The notes under the pieces were generated by a model, which searched no databases, had not been told where the DNA came from, and saw nothing but the letters and a program-made list of their open reading frames with translations. Shown piece by piece: positions 33,407-41,698 of a DNA stretch of 64,000 nucleotides (its first letter is position 1; each line of letters starts with the position of its first letter). The DNA comes from Lysobacter_I brunescens (lineage in GTDB: Bacteria > Pseudomonadota > Gammaproteobacteria > Xanthomonadales > Xanthomonadaceae). Location of the stretch: positions 1-64,000 of the forward strand of contig NZ_JBHTIF010000005.1 in assembly GCF_042677005.1 (NCBI RefSeq). Reading direction: 5' to 3'. Both the position numbers and the translations under genes were made by a program.

Positions 33407-34537
33407 ATGCACACCCGGACCGCCTACCTGCCCACCCTGTTCGGCTTCGCGCTCGGCGCGCTGGCCATGCACGCCTGCGCCTCGCCGCTTGCGGGTCTTG
33501 CCGAAGCGAAGCACGCGCCTGCCCAAGCCACGCCCGCCGCATTGCAGCGCCTCGATGGCCTCGTGCCGCGACTGCTCGCCGAAAAACGCATCGCCAGCGT
33601 CTCGATCGCGCGGATCGAGGACGGTCGCGTGTCCTTCGTTGCCACGTGGGGCGAAGCGAGGCCGGGTGTACCGGCGACGCCGGCCACGCTCTACAACATC
33701 GCATCGATGACCAAGCCCCTGTCCGCCGAAGTCGTGCTGCGGCTGGTCGCGCGCGGCGAGGTGTCGCTGGACGAATCGATGGCGAAGCACTGGGTGGATC
33801 CGGATCTCGCCGACGACCCGCGTCGCGACGCGCTGACCCCGCGCATCGCCTTGAGCCATCGCACCGGCTTCCCGAACTGGCGCGACGGCACGCTGCGCTT
33901 CGAGCGCACGCCCGGCGAAGCCTTCGGCTATTCCGGCGAAGGCTTCGAATACATGGCGCGCTTCGTCGAGAAGAAGACCGGCACGCCTTTCGAGACCCTG
34001 GCCGAGCGGCTGGTGTTCGCGCCGAGCGGCATGGCCGAAACCGCGTACACGCGACGCCCGTGGTTCGAGGGCCGCATCGCCCTGCCGCACGATCCCGAGG
34101 GCCGGCCGCTGGCGCCGCAGATCGCCACGCGCTACATCGCTTCGGACGACGTGTTCTCGACACCGCGCGACTATGCGCGCTTCCTGATCGGCCTGATCGA
34201 ACGACAGGGTGTCGACGAGACGACCGCAGGCGAACGCTCGCGCATCCAGACCGATCGACGCGCCGAGCTGTGCGCGTCGCCACGCGAGGCGACCTGCCCG
34301 GACGAAGTCGGGTTCGGCCTGGGCTGGGAATCGTTCCTGATCGACGGCCGCCGCTACCTGATGCACACCGGCATGGACGAGGGCACGTTCACGCTCGGCT
34401 ACGTCTCGCCGGATGCGCGCGAGGGCACCGTGATCTTCACCAACAGCCGCAACGGCCCGCAGGCGGTGCTGCCGATCATCGATGCGATCGGCCGGGATCC
34501 CGCGTTCGTGGACTGGCTGCGCAAGCTCGCAGGCTGA
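33407..34537 (+). CDS. Serine hydrolase of the beta-lactamase / esterase (PF00144-like) family
   Basis: A 376-residue secreted protein. After a signal peptide (to about residue 26) it shows the beta-lactamase-like active site: Ser-x-x-Lys as SMTK in YNIASMTKPLSAE, the second motif tyrosine in YSGEGFEYM, and HTGMDEGTF as the third. These enzymes act as D-aminopeptidases, esterases or penicillin-binding-like hydrolases; the substrate cannot be chosen here. It lies alone, convergent with folE2. Confidence 0.87.
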   Translation: MHTRTAYLPTLFGFALGALAMHACASPLAGLAEAKHAPAQATPAALQRLDGLVPRLLAEKRIASVSIARIEDGRVSFVATWGEARPGVPATPATLYNIASMTKPLSAEVVLRLVARGEVSLDESMAKHWVDPDLADDPRRDALTPRIALSHRTGFPNWRDGTLRFERTPGEAFGYSGEGFEYMARFVEKKTGTPFETLAERLVFAPSGMAETAYTRRPWFEGRIALPHDPEGRPLAPQIATRYIASDDVFSTPRDYARFLIGLIERQGVDETTAGERSRIQTDRRAELCASPREATCPDEVGFGLGWESFLIDGRRYLMHTGMDEGTFTLGYVSPDAREGTVIFTNSRNGPQAVLPIIDAIGRDPAFVDWLRKLAG

Positions 34538-34573
34538 GTCCACCCATCGAACCAGCAGGTTGAACCAGCGGAC

Positions 34574-35539
34574 TCAGCCGACCGCGCGGCCCTTGCCCGA
34601 GACCTGCGCCACCGCGTCGTGCGGATGCAGGCTCTCGAAGTGCGAGACGCGGACATCGAAGCGCTGCACGCGTTCGTCGTCGGCGAGCGCGGCGGCGACG
34701 CGACGCGCGGCGTCCTCGCAGAACATCAGGTTCTCGGCGTTCAGTCGTGCGAAGGCCTGTTCGTCCTCGCGCTTCACTGCGGTCTGCACCGGCGTGCCCA
34801 GCGCGGCTTCGGCACGATCGATCAGGTCGGCGATCGGCAGTTCGTCGAACGCGGGCTGCAGGTCGATGCGGATTTCGGCGGTGCTGCGCTGCGCGTGCGG
34901 CGTGGCGGCGAGGCCGCGCTCGGACGCCAGCCAGTCGCGCACCACCTGCGTGGACAGCGGGTGCGCGGCGGCGAAATCCTCGGCGAAGCGCTGCGCATTG
35001 AGCTGGCGCGACAGTGCGGCAGAGGCCGGACAGGTGCTGGAATAGTCGATCGCGTACGACAGCGACAGGGTCATGTGGCCATCGGCCAGCAGCGCGTCGA
35101 TTTCGACCGGATAGCGCTTCCAGCCGGCGTTGTCGGTGGCCAGCGCACGGCGCTTGAGCATCTGGTCGAAGCGCAGCACGAGTCGCGCGGACGAGGACAG
35201 CGTGCCCTGGGAATCCAGGCACTCCTGCAGCACGCGGCGCAGACGGGCGGGCGTGAGCACCTCTTCGACCAGACTGTCCTGCAGGCGCAGGTAGAGACGG
35301 GACATGTGGATGCCGCGGGCGTCGGCGTCGCGCAGGTCGACGAAAACATCGACCGAGGCGGGCACCTGCAGGCTGTCGCCAGCATCGCCGCGAATACGCA
35401 GCGGCAGTGCGATGCGGCGCATGCCGACCCAGTCGAGCGGTCGGGCGGCGGCGGCGGCGTCGCCGGCCACATCGGGCAAGGGATGGTGTTGCGGTCGCGG
35501 CGTCACGGGTGGGGTCCGGACTACGGAAAGGAGCGCCAT
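34574..35539 (-). CDS. folE2: GTP cyclohydrolase FolE2 (type IB)
   Basis: Converts GTP to dihydroneopterin triphosphate, the first step of folate (and queuosine) synthesis, in the form that works with metals other than zinc. The 321-residue product has the FolE2 motifs GIHMSRLY, the conserved cysteine in DYSSTCPASAALS, NLMFCEDAARRV and HFESLHPHDA. FolE2 is often induced by zinc shortage; I saw no clear Zur box. The start at 35539 is the upstream-most ATG; the conserved domain begins near residue 37. Confidence 0.92.
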   Translation of the reverse strand: MALLSVVRTPPVTPRPQHHPLPDVAGDAAAAARPLDWVGMRRIALPLRIRGDAGDSLQVPASVDVFVDLRDADARGIHMSRLYLRLQDSLVEEVLTPARLRRVLQECLDSQGTLSSSARLVLRFDQMLKRRALATDNAGWKRYPVEIDALLADGHMTLSLSYAIDYSSTCPASAALSRQLNAQRFAEDFAAAHPLSTQVVRDWLASERGLAATPHAQRSTAEIRIDLQPAFDELPIADLIDRAEAALGTPVQTAVKREDEQAFARLNAENLMFCEDAARRVAAALADDERVQRFDVRVSHFESLHPHDAVAQVSGKGRAVG

Positions 35540-35620
35540 TGTACCCGCGCCCCTCCGGCCCGGCCGGCAATCAGGACCGGAACGGTCTGTTTTGAAGCGG
35601 AACCCGCCACAACACGCAGA

Positions 35621-36295
35621 TCAAGCCGCCCGCCAGCTCCGCCACAGCGCGGCCAGCGGGGGCAACGCGGTGATGTCGCCCAATCGGGCAAGGCGTCGCA
35701 GGCGGCCGGCGGTCAGGGCATCGTGGATGCGGCGCGGACGCGTTCCGGCGCGGGTGGCGGGCTGCGCGGCGAGCGCGCCGGCCCATTCGCGGGCGCGGCC
35801 GGCGGTGCCGTCGTCCTCGCGATGCCACAGCGCATGCGCAGCGAGGATCGAGAACGCATCGCCCTGCCCGGCCTGTCCTGCGAACAGCACCGCTTCGCAG
35901 GCGGCGATCGCGTCGGCGAACGGCTTCAGCGCAGCGCGCGCGTCGTTCGGCGATGCCCAGGCGCGCAGCGGTTCGCGGACAGACGCCAGCGCGGCAAGCG
36001 CCTCGGCCAACGCGGGCCACGGCGCCGGCTGCTTCTGCAGCAAGCGGCCCAGCGGATGCCGGCGCAGGCCCTTCGACCAGCCGCGCAGTTCCTCCTGCCA
36101 CCAGCCGAGCTTGGCCGTGCCGGGCGTCGGGTCCTCGCCCGCCCAGGCGGCGTCGGTCCATTCCTGGAGCAGCGCGAACCAGGCTTCGACCAGCGGGCGC
36201 TGCGGCTCGGGCACGAACACCTGGGCGATGCGCCATTCCGGCCAGCGCCCGCGCCACTTGTCGAGGAAGTCGTCGAGATCGGTCGTGTCGGTCAT
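35621..36295 (-). CDS. Squalene/phytoene synthase-like protein
   Basis: A 224-residue, probably all-helical protein. The segment WFALLQEWTDAAWAGEDPTPGTAKLGWWQEELRGW resembles the first helices of the squalene/phytoene synthase family, where acidic residues bind magnesium, but the second aspartate-rich motif is not obvious, so an enzymatic role is uncertain. The ATG at 36295 overlaps the gph stop (ATGA). Xanthomonads keep a gene of this kind beside gph and ubiG as I recall; a link to quinone or isoprenoid metabolism is inference. Confidence 0.6.
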   Translation of the reverse strand: MTDTTDLDDFLDKWRGRWPEWRIAQVFVPEPQRPLVEAWFALLQEWTDAAWAGEDPTPGTAKLGWWQEELRGWSKGLRRHPLGRLLQKQPAPWPALAEALAALASVREPLRAWASPNDARAALKPFADAIAACEAVLFAGQAGQGDAFSILAAHALWHREDDGTAGRAREWAGALAAQPATRAGTRPRRIHDALTAGRLRRLARLGDITALPPLAALWRSWRAA

Positions 36296-36984
36296 GCGGG
36301 GAGCGCGGCTGGCGCCAGCGGCCAGGCGGTCGGATCGAGCAGCGTCTTCGGGTCTTCGATCATCACGTCGCCGTTCCACGCAACCGGATCGTCCTCGGCG
36401 AGGCGATAGCCCCACAGCGCCACGATCGACGGCATGCCGGCCGCGCGCGCGGCGACGATGTCGCGCTCGTCGTCACCGACGTAGACGATCGATTCCGGCG
36501 CGATGCCGATGACCTCGGCCGAATGCAGCAGCGGCAGCGGATGCGGCTTGCGCTCGTCCAGCGAATCGCCGCCGATCAGCACGCCACAGCGATCGGCCCA
36601 GCCGAGCATCGGGATCAGCGGCTCGGCGAGGTAATAAGGCTTGTTGGTGACGATGCCCCAGCGCACGCCGTCGGCTTCCAGCGCGTCGAGCATCTCGGCG
36701 ATGCCGTCGAACAGCGTGCAGTGCTTGCCGAGTTCACGCTCGTAGGTGTCCAGGAAAGGCTTCACCATCGATTCGCGCGTCGCTTCGTCGAAATGGCCCC
36801 AGGTGGCGCGGATCATCGCCCGCGCGCCCTTGGACACGTGCGGACGCAGGTCGGCCAGCGGCATCGGCGATTCGCCGCGCTCGGCGCGCATCAGGTTGAT
36901 CGCCGCGACCATGTCCGGCGCGCTGTCGAGCAGGGTGCCGTCGAGGTCGAAGAGCACGCCACGGGGAAAACGGGTCTGGGTCAA
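36292..36984 (-). CDS. gph: Phosphoglycolate phosphatase (HAD family)
   Basis: A 230-residue HAD-superfamily hydrolase predicted to dephosphorylate 2-phosphoglycolate formed in DNA repair. The motifs are intact: nucleophile in LFDLDGTLLDS (residues 11-21), IVTNKPYY with the motif II threonine, the motif III lysine in DERKPHPLPLL, and YVGDDERDIVAARAAG. Gph and the related MupP of cell-wall recycling are hard to separate by sequence; next to ubiG the MupP role is a real alternative, since mupP lies beside ubiG in pseudomonads. Confidence 0.85.
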   Translation of the reverse strand: MTQTRFPRGVLFDLDGTLLDSAPDMVAAINLMRAERGESPMPLADLRPHVSKGARAMIRATWGHFDEATRESMVKPFLDTYERELGKHCTLFDGIAEMLDALEADGVRWGIVTNKPYYLAEPLIPMLGWADRCGVLIGGDSLDERKPHPLPLLHSAEVIGIAPESIVYVGDDERDIVAARAAGMPSIVALWGYRLAEDDPVAWNGDVMIEDPKTLLDPTAWPLAPAALPA

Positions 36985-37005
36985 GCGAGTTGCCTCATGG
37001 TGGGT

Positions 37006-37072
37006 GTAGAGCGGAGCTTGCTCCGCTCAATGCACAGGATCTTCATTCGCAGCGGAGCAAGCTCCGCTCTAC
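37006..37072. repeat. SMAG-like REP inverted pair
   Basis: Two 22-base copies in opposite orientation, at 37006-37027 and 37051-37072: a GTAG head followed by AGCGGAGC, a two-base spacer, and GCTCCGCT. Each copy is itself a near-perfect hairpin, and the two are exact inverted copies. The GTAG head plus stem is the layout of Stenotrophomonas SMAG elements and other RAYT-linked REPs. It fills most of the 105-base gap between ubiG and gph and may protect or separate parts of their transcript. Confidence 0.75.
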
Positions 37073-37089
37073 AAGAGCACACGGCAGGT

Positions 37090-37803
37090 TCACGGCTTCA
37101 GCGCGCAGGCCAGGTAGTTCACGTCGGTCCGCTTTCCGACGCGCGCGCTGTGGCGCAGCGGGTCGTAGTACAGGCCGCTGACGTCCTCCAGCAAGAAGCC
37201 GGCCTCGCGCAGCCACGCGCCGAGTTCCGACGGCCTGATGAAGTCACGGTACTGGTGCGTGCCCTTGGGCAGCATGCGCGCGATGTACTCGGCGCCGACG
37301 ATCGCCAGCGCGAACGCGGCGGGCGTGCGGTTGAGCGTGGACACGAACAGGCGTCCGCCGGGCTTGAGCAGGGTCGCGCAGGCGGCGATGATCGAACCGG
37401 GATCGGGCACGTGCTCCAGCATTTCCATGCATGTCACCACGTCGAAAGTGCCGGGCGCTTCGGCCGCGAGCGCTTCGACCGGGGACAGCCGGTAATCGAC
37501 CTTCACGCCCGATTCGAGCCCGTGCAGCCTCGCGACCTTGATCAGGTCAGGCGCCAGGTCGATCGCGGTCACCTCCGCGCCCTCGCGCGCCAGCGCCTCG
37601 CTGAGCAGGCCCGCGCCGCAGCCCACGTCGAGCGCGCGCACGCCGCGCAGCGGCACGCGGTCGCGCACGTAGCCGAGCCGCGCGGGATTGAGCGCATGCA
37701 GCGGCTTCTGCGGGCCTTCCGGGTCCCACCAGCGGTTGGCCAGCGCGTTGAACTTGTCGAGTTCGACCTGACTGAAGTTGTCGGTGTGTGTTGCGGTCGT
37801 CAT
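37090..37803 (-). CDS. ubiG: Ubiquinone biosynthesis O-methyltransferase
   Basis: SAM-dependent methyltransferase performing both O-methylations of ubiquinone synthesis. The 237-residue product has the family start (FSQVELDKFNALANRWWDPEG), the SAM motif I ALDVGCGAGLLSEALA, EMLEHVPDP and the C-terminal YDPLRHSARVGKRTDVNYLACA, all typical of UbiG. It lies between the amidohydrolase gene and gph, separated from each by palindromic repeats. Confidence 0.95.
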   Translation of the reverse strand: MTTATHTDNFSQVELDKFNALANRWWDPEGPQKPLHALNPARLGYVRDRVPLRGVRALDVGCGAGLLSEALAREGAEVTAIDLAPDLIKVARLHGLESGVKVDYRLSPVEALAAEAPGTFDVVTCMEMLEHVPDPGSIIAACATLLKPGGRLFVSTLNRTPAAFALAIVGAEYIARMLPKGTHQYRDFIRPSELGAWLREAGFLLEDVSGLYYDPLRHSARVGKRTDVNYLACALKP

Positions 37804-37828
37804 GCGATCACCGTTGCGTTTTGATTCT

Positions 37829-37857
37829 TGTCACCCCGAGCGCAGCGAGGGATGACA
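37829..37857. repeat. TGTCATCCC-type palindrome
   Basis: An imperfect palindrome with ends TGTCACCCC and GGGATGACA around GAGCGCAGCGA. The same ends (TGTCATCCCGAGC) form the long inverted repeat at 48457-48537, so both belong to one dispersed family. It fills the short gap between the amidohydrolase gene and ubiG. Confidence 0.55.
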
Positions 37858-37860
37858 GGA

Positions 37861-39234
37861 CTAATGCGAAATCCCGCCGATCCGATCCCGCCACTGCTTC
37901 GCATTGGCGAGGATCGCGTCGAGATCCATGTCGACGAGGAGGCGCTCGCGCAGCTTCGGCTTGCCGGCGATCCACACGTCGGTGACCTGATAGCGGCCGG
38001 TGGCGTAGACCAGCTGCGACAGCACGTGATGCAGCGGCTGGGTTTCCAGCGCGGCGAGATCGACGACGACGAGGTCGGCCTGCTTGCCGGCTTCGATCGA
38101 GCCGATGCGGTCATCGAGACCCATCGCCTTCGCGCCGCCCAGCGTCGCGGCGCGCAGCGCGCTGAAGGCATCCAGCGCGGCGGCATCCTCGGCCACGGCC
38201 TTGGCCAGCAACGCGGCGGTGCGCGTCTCGCCGAACATGTCGAGGTCGTTGTTGCTGGCGCAGCCATCGGTGCCGATCGCAACGTTGACGCCGGCTTTCT
38301 GCAGCTTGCCGACCGGGCAGAAGCCCGAGGCGAGCTTGAGGTTGGATTCGGGGCAATGCGCCACGCTGACGCCACGCTCCGCGCACAGTGCGATCTCGGC
38401 GTCGGTGAGCTGGGTCATGTGCACCGCGATCAGGCGGTCGTTGACCAGACCGAGGCGGTCGAGGCGCGCGAGCGGGCGCTGGCCATGTTTCTTCTGAGAT
38501 TCGGCGACTTCCTGCGCAGTCTCGTGGGTGTGCAGATGGACCGGGATGTCGAGCTGGTCGGCGAGCATGCGGATGCGCTCGAAGCTGGCATCAGACACCG
38601 TGTACGGCGCGTGCGGCGCGAAGGTCGTCGACACCAGCGCGTCGTGGCGCCACTGATCGAACACCTCGCAGGCGCGGTCGAAATATTCGTCGTCGCTTTT
38701 CGCCCAGGCGGTCGGGAAATCGATCACCGGCAGGCCGACGCGGGCGCGGAAACCGAAGCGCCGGTAGGTCGCCGCCTGCACGTCGGGGAAGAAGTAGTTC
38801 TCGTTGCAGCAGGTGGTGCCGCCGCGCAGCATCTCGGCGATGGCCAGGGTGACGCCGTCGGCGACGTACTCGGGGCCCATGATCGCGCCCTCGACCGGCC
38901 AGATATGCTCCTGCAGCCAGCGCATCAGCGGCATGTCGTCGGCGACGCCGCGCATCAGGGTCATCGGGTTGTGGGTGTGGGCATTGACCAGGCCGGGGAT
39001 GAGCGCGCCATCCGGCCGGGACACGGTTTCCTTCGGCGCGAACCGGGCGCGGGCCTCGGCGATCGGCAGCACGGCGACGATCACGTCGTCGCGGATCGCC
39101 ACCGCGTGGTCCTGGAGCACGACCCCGGGGCGGTCCATCGGGACCACGTGGCCGGCCTCGATCAGCAGGTGGCAGGGTTCGGGGATGGTGGAATCGGTGG
39201 GCCGGGCCGTCCCGGTCATGGTCTCGTCGGTCAT
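37861..39234 (-). CDS. mtaD: TRZ/ATZ-family amidohydrolase, probable S-adenosylhomocysteine / methylthioadenosine deaminase
   Basis: A 457-residue metal-dependent deaminase of the TRZ/ATZ group. Metal ligands are visible as NAHTHNPM, the histidine in HLHTHETAQE, HMTQLTDAEI and the aspartate in GTDGCASNNDLDMFGE; HAPYTVSD adds the usual substrate-side histidine. Enzymes with this pattern deaminate 5'-methylthioadenosine or S-adenosylhomocysteine. In the neighbourhood of ubiG, which releases S-adenosylhomocysteine, such a role would be sensible, though this is inference. Confidence 0.83.
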   Translation of the reverse strand: MTDETMTGTARPTDSTIPEPCHLLIEAGHVVPMDRPGVVLQDHAVAIRDDVIVAVLPIAEARARFAPKETVSRPDGALIPGLVNAHTHNPMTLMRGVADDMPLMRWLQEHIWPVEGAIMGPEYVADGVTLAIAEMLRGGTTCCNENYFFPDVQAATYRRFGFRARVGLPVIDFPTAWAKSDDEYFDRACEVFDQWRHDALVSTTFAPHAPYTVSDASFERIRMLADQLDIPVHLHTHETAQEVAESQKKHGQRPLARLDRLGLVNDRLIAVHMTQLTDAEIALCAERGVSVAHCPESNLKLASGFCPVGKLQKAGVNVAIGTDGCASNNDLDMFGETRTAALLAKAVAEDAAALDAFSALRAATLGGAKAMGLDDRIGSIEAGKQADLVVVDLAALETQPLHHVLSQLVYATGRYQVTDVWIAGKPKLRERLLVDMDLDAILANAKQWRDRIGGISH

Positions 39235-39270
39235 GGCGACATTGTCGCATTCCCGGCGGGCCGGTGGGTT

Positions 39271-39633
39271 TCAGGCCGGGGGCGGTGGATCGCCCGGCAC
39301 CCGATCCCGGCCGCAGGCGACGCAGAGCTTGGCCCGGGGCGTGCGCAGGGGTTTGCCGCAGTGGGTGCAGGGTGGGCCGTAGTCCGCGATGCGGTGGTGC
39401 CAGATGGCTTCTGGCTTCGGGGACACGGATCCGGTAAGCGACTGGTACATCTCGGAAGCTGCCCAGTACATCCGTGGAATCGGCACGTCGGAAAGCGCGA
39501 CGCCATGCTGCTGGCGGTACCGCTGAATGTTCTCGATGGCGCCATCGAGTAACGGCGCCAATTGCGCCCATTCCGCCTCGTCGAGCATCGGCAGCACCAT
39601 GTCGCAGCGCCAGCAGTAGAGGTTCCGGGGCAT
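39271..39633 (-). CDS. Small zinc-ribbon-like protein of unknown function
   Basis: A 120-residue protein with cysteine pairs: CWRC at residues 7-10, CTHC near 89 and CVAC near 104, the last two spaced like a zinc ribbon. The middle part (MYWAASEMYQSLTG and HHRIADYGPPCTHCGKPLRTP) is shared with small uncharacterised proteins of proteobacteria as far as I recall. No function can be assigned. It lies upstream of the amidohydrolase gene in the same direction, 36 bases away. Confidence 0.7.
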   Translation of the reverse strand: MPRNLYCWRCDMVLPMLDEAEWAQLAPLLDGAIENIQRYRQQHGVALSDVPIPRMYWAASEMYQSLTGSVSPKPEAIWHHRIADYGPPCTHCGKPLRTPRAKLCVACGRDRVPGDPPPPA

Positions 39634-39658
39634 AAGGCCTCCTGATCGAAGGTCGATT

Positions 39659-39726
39659 GCAGGAGCGACGCGAGTCGCGACGATTGCTCGACAAGAAACA
39701 AAGCTCGCGGCTGAAGCCGCTCCTAC
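39659..39726. repeat. REP-like inverted pair
   Basis: Positions 39659-39681 carry GCAGGAGCGACG followed by CGAGTCGCGAC, and 39703-39726 carry on the other strand GTAGGAGCGGCTTCAGCCGCGA. The two face each other with a 21-base spacer. The first core is identical to 1-16, and the second is of the type seen at 25442-25468. It lies in the 209-base gap between the zinc-ribbon gene and efp. Confidence 0.65.
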
Positions 39727-39730
39727 AAGA

Positions 39731-39766
39731 ACAGCAAAAGCAGAAGCCCGCCTTGTGGCGGGCTTC
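39731..39766 (-). terminator. Terminator downstream of efp
   Basis: GAAGCCCGCC (39743-39752) and GGCGGGCTTC (39757-39766) form a 10-base stem; on the minus strand it is followed by TGCTTTTGC. It probably ends the efp transcript. Between it and efp lies a second hairpin (CCCTCGC/GCGAGGG, about 39779-39796). Confidence 0.65.
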
Positions 39767-39796
39767 CTGAGAGCTGGACCCTCGCCTTCGCGAGGG

Positions 39797-39845
39797 TGAT
39801 TGATTCATCACGAGGTCCGCTGCGCGGACCTCTATGAATCAATCA
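39797..39845. repeat. Long inverted repeat ending on the efp stop codon
   Basis: TGATTGATTCAT (39797-39808) is the exact complement of ATGAATCAATCA (39834-39845), and inside them GAGGTCCGC (39812-39820) pairs with GCGGACCTC (39824-39832). The outer arm ends with the three bases of the efp stop codon (39843-39845). It could form a large cruciform or mRNA hairpin at the 3' end of efp. Confidence 0.7.
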
Positions 39846-40409
39846 CTTCACGCGCGAGACGTATTCGCCGGAGCGGGTGTCGACCTTGATGGTCTCTTCC
39901 TGGGCCACGAACAGCGGCACGCGGACCACGGCGCCGGTTTCGAGGGTGGCGGGCTTGCCGCCGGTGCCGGCGGTGTCGCCCTTCACGCCGGGGTCGGTCT
40001 CGACGATCTTCAGTTCCACGAAGTTCGGCGGCTGGACGTTGATCGGGCTGCCGTTCCACAGAGTGACCACGCAGGCTTCCTCGCCCTTGAGCCACTTCTC
40101 GGCGCCGCCCATGCCGGCCTTGTCGGCCTGCACCTGCTCGAACGACTCCTGGTTCATGAAGTGCCAGTACTCGCCGTCGCTGTAGAGGTACTGCATGTCG
40201 GTGTCGACGACGTCGGCCACTTCGAGCGAGTCGGTCGCCTTCATCGTCAGTTCGACCACGCGGCCGGACTTGATGTTGCGGTACTTGATGCGGGTGAAGG
40301 CCTGGCCCTTGCCCGGCTTGACGTATTCGGTTTCGGTGATGACGCAGGGGTCGTTGTTGACCAGGATCTTCTGTCCGGTCTTGACGTCGTTCATGCCCAG
40401 GCTGGCCAT
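39843..40409 (-). CDS. efp: Elongation factor P
   Basis: Relieves ribosome stalling at polyproline stretches. The 188-residue protein has the three-domain EF-P layout, with the modified-lysine loop YVKPGKGQAF near residue 34, which in EpmA/EpmB organisms carries beta-lysine. The C terminus (VPLFVAQEETIKVDTRSGEYVSRVK) is typical. The ATG at 40409 (MASLGMNDV) is chosen because the upstream extension is unlike EF-P. It diverges from epmB, encoding one of its modifying enzymes, across 125 bases. Confidence 0.96.
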   Translation of the reverse strand: MASLGMNDVKTGQKILVNNDPCVITETEYVKPGKGQAFTRIKYRNIKSGRVVELTMKATDSLEVADVVDTDMQYLYSDGEYWHFMNQESFEQVQADKAGMGGAEKWLKGEEACVVTLWNGSPINVQPPNFVELKIVETDPGVKGDTAGTGGKPATLETGAVVRVPLFVAQEETIKVDTRSGEYVSRVK

Positions 40410-40534
40410 GGGGTGCTCCTGATGAGGGTCTTCTGAGGGTCCGCCCGGAGCGGAAAGGCCACCGGACGCTAGACTATGGGGCTTGGCCCCGGGAACGCCG
40501 GTGCGTCCCAACGAACGGCCCGACTGAACTCCCT

Positions 40535-41581
40535 ATGATACCCGCAGCCCCCCTCCCGACGCAGCCCGCCCCCGCGAACGGGGCCGACTGGAAGCGCCTG
40601 TGGCGCGACGCCGTCCGCGATCCGGCCGAACTCCTGGCCCTCCTCGGCCTGGACGGCCGGGTTCCCGGGGTCTCCGCCGGGGCCGCCGACCAGTTCGCCC
40701 TGCGCGTGCCGCGCGGCTTCGTGGCCCGGATGCGCCACGGCGACCCCCACGACCCCCTGCTCCGCCAGGTGCTGCCGCTGGACGAGGAACTGCGGCCGAT
40801 GCCCGGCTTCGGCCTGGACGCCGTCGGCGACGGCGCCGCGAAGGCCGGCCGGGGGGTGATCCACAAGTACCGGGGGCGGGCGCTGCTGATCGCCACCGGC
40901 AGCTGCGCGGTGAACTGCCGCTACTGCTTCCGCCGCCACTTCCCCTACGGCGAGGAAACCGCCGCCGCCGGGCAGTGGGCCGAGGCGGTCGAGGCGATCC
41001 GCGCCGACGCCAGCCTGGACGAGGTCATCCTCTCCGGTGGCGACCCGCTGTCGCTGTCGAACGACAAGGTGGCCGAACTGACCGATCGGCTGGCCGGCAT
41101 CCCGCACCTGCGTCGCCTGCGCATCCACACCCGCCTGCCGGTGGTCCTGCCCGAACGCGTCGACGCCGGCCTGGCCGCCTGGCTGTGCGCCCTGCCCTGG
41201 CCGGTGGTCGTGGTCCTGCACGCGAACCATGCCAACGAATTCGACGCCTCGGTCGACGCCGCCCTCGCCCGCCTGCGCGCCGCCGGCGCGACCCTGCTCA
41301 ACCAGGCCGTGCTGCTGCGAGGGGTCAACGACAGCGTCGACGCCCTCGCTGCGCTGTCCGAACGCGGCTTCGCCGCCGGCGTGCTGCCCTACTACCTGCA
41401 CCAGCTCGACCGGGTGCAGGGCGCCGCGCATTTCGAAGTGCCGGACGACGAGGCCCTCCACCTGCATGCAGCGTTAATGGGCCGCGTGTCAGGCTATCTG
41501 GTCCCGAAGCTGGTCCGCGAAGTGGCCGGCGACCCGGGCAAGCGACCGTTGTCGGGGACCCCGCCGTTGCCGCAAGCTTAG
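40535..41581 (+). CDS. epmB: EF-P beta-lysylation protein EpmB (lysine 2,3-aminomutase-like radical SAM enzyme)
   Basis: Converts (S)-alpha-lysine to (R)-beta-lysine for attachment to EF-P by EpmA. The 348-residue radical SAM protein has the iron-sulfur motif CAVNCRYCFRRHFPY (CxxxCxxC) near residue 125, EVILSGGDPL, and the PLP-related C-terminal segment GVLPYYLHQLDRVQGAAHF. Length matches EpmB (about 340) rather than the longer clostridial aminomutases. The divergent efp confirms the role; epmA is not in the window. Confidence 0.94.
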   Translation: MIPAAPLPTQPAPANGADWKRLWRDAVRDPAELLALLGLDGRVPGVSAGAADQFALRVPRGFVARMRHGDPHDPLLRQVLPLDEELRPMPGFGLDAVGDGAAKAGRGVIHKYRGRALLIATGSCAVNCRYCFRRHFPYGEETAAAGQWAEAVEAIRADASLDEVILSGGDPLSLSNDKVAELTDRLAGIPHLRRLRIHTRLPVVLPERVDAGLAAWLCALPWPVVVVLHANHANEFDASVDAALARLRAAGATLLNQAVLLRGVNDSVDALAALSERGFAAGVLPYYLHQLDRVQGAAHFEVPDDEALHLHAALMGRVSGYLVPKLVREVAGDPGKRPLSGTPPLPQA

Positions 41582-41698
41582 AGACCGACGCTGCGGCCAT
41601 GGGGGGATGTCCGTCGGCGCCGGGGACTTCCGTCCCATCCGCTGTCGCTGCATCCGTTCCACCACCTTTGCCTTCCTTGCCCCTCCGGAGATTTCCGC

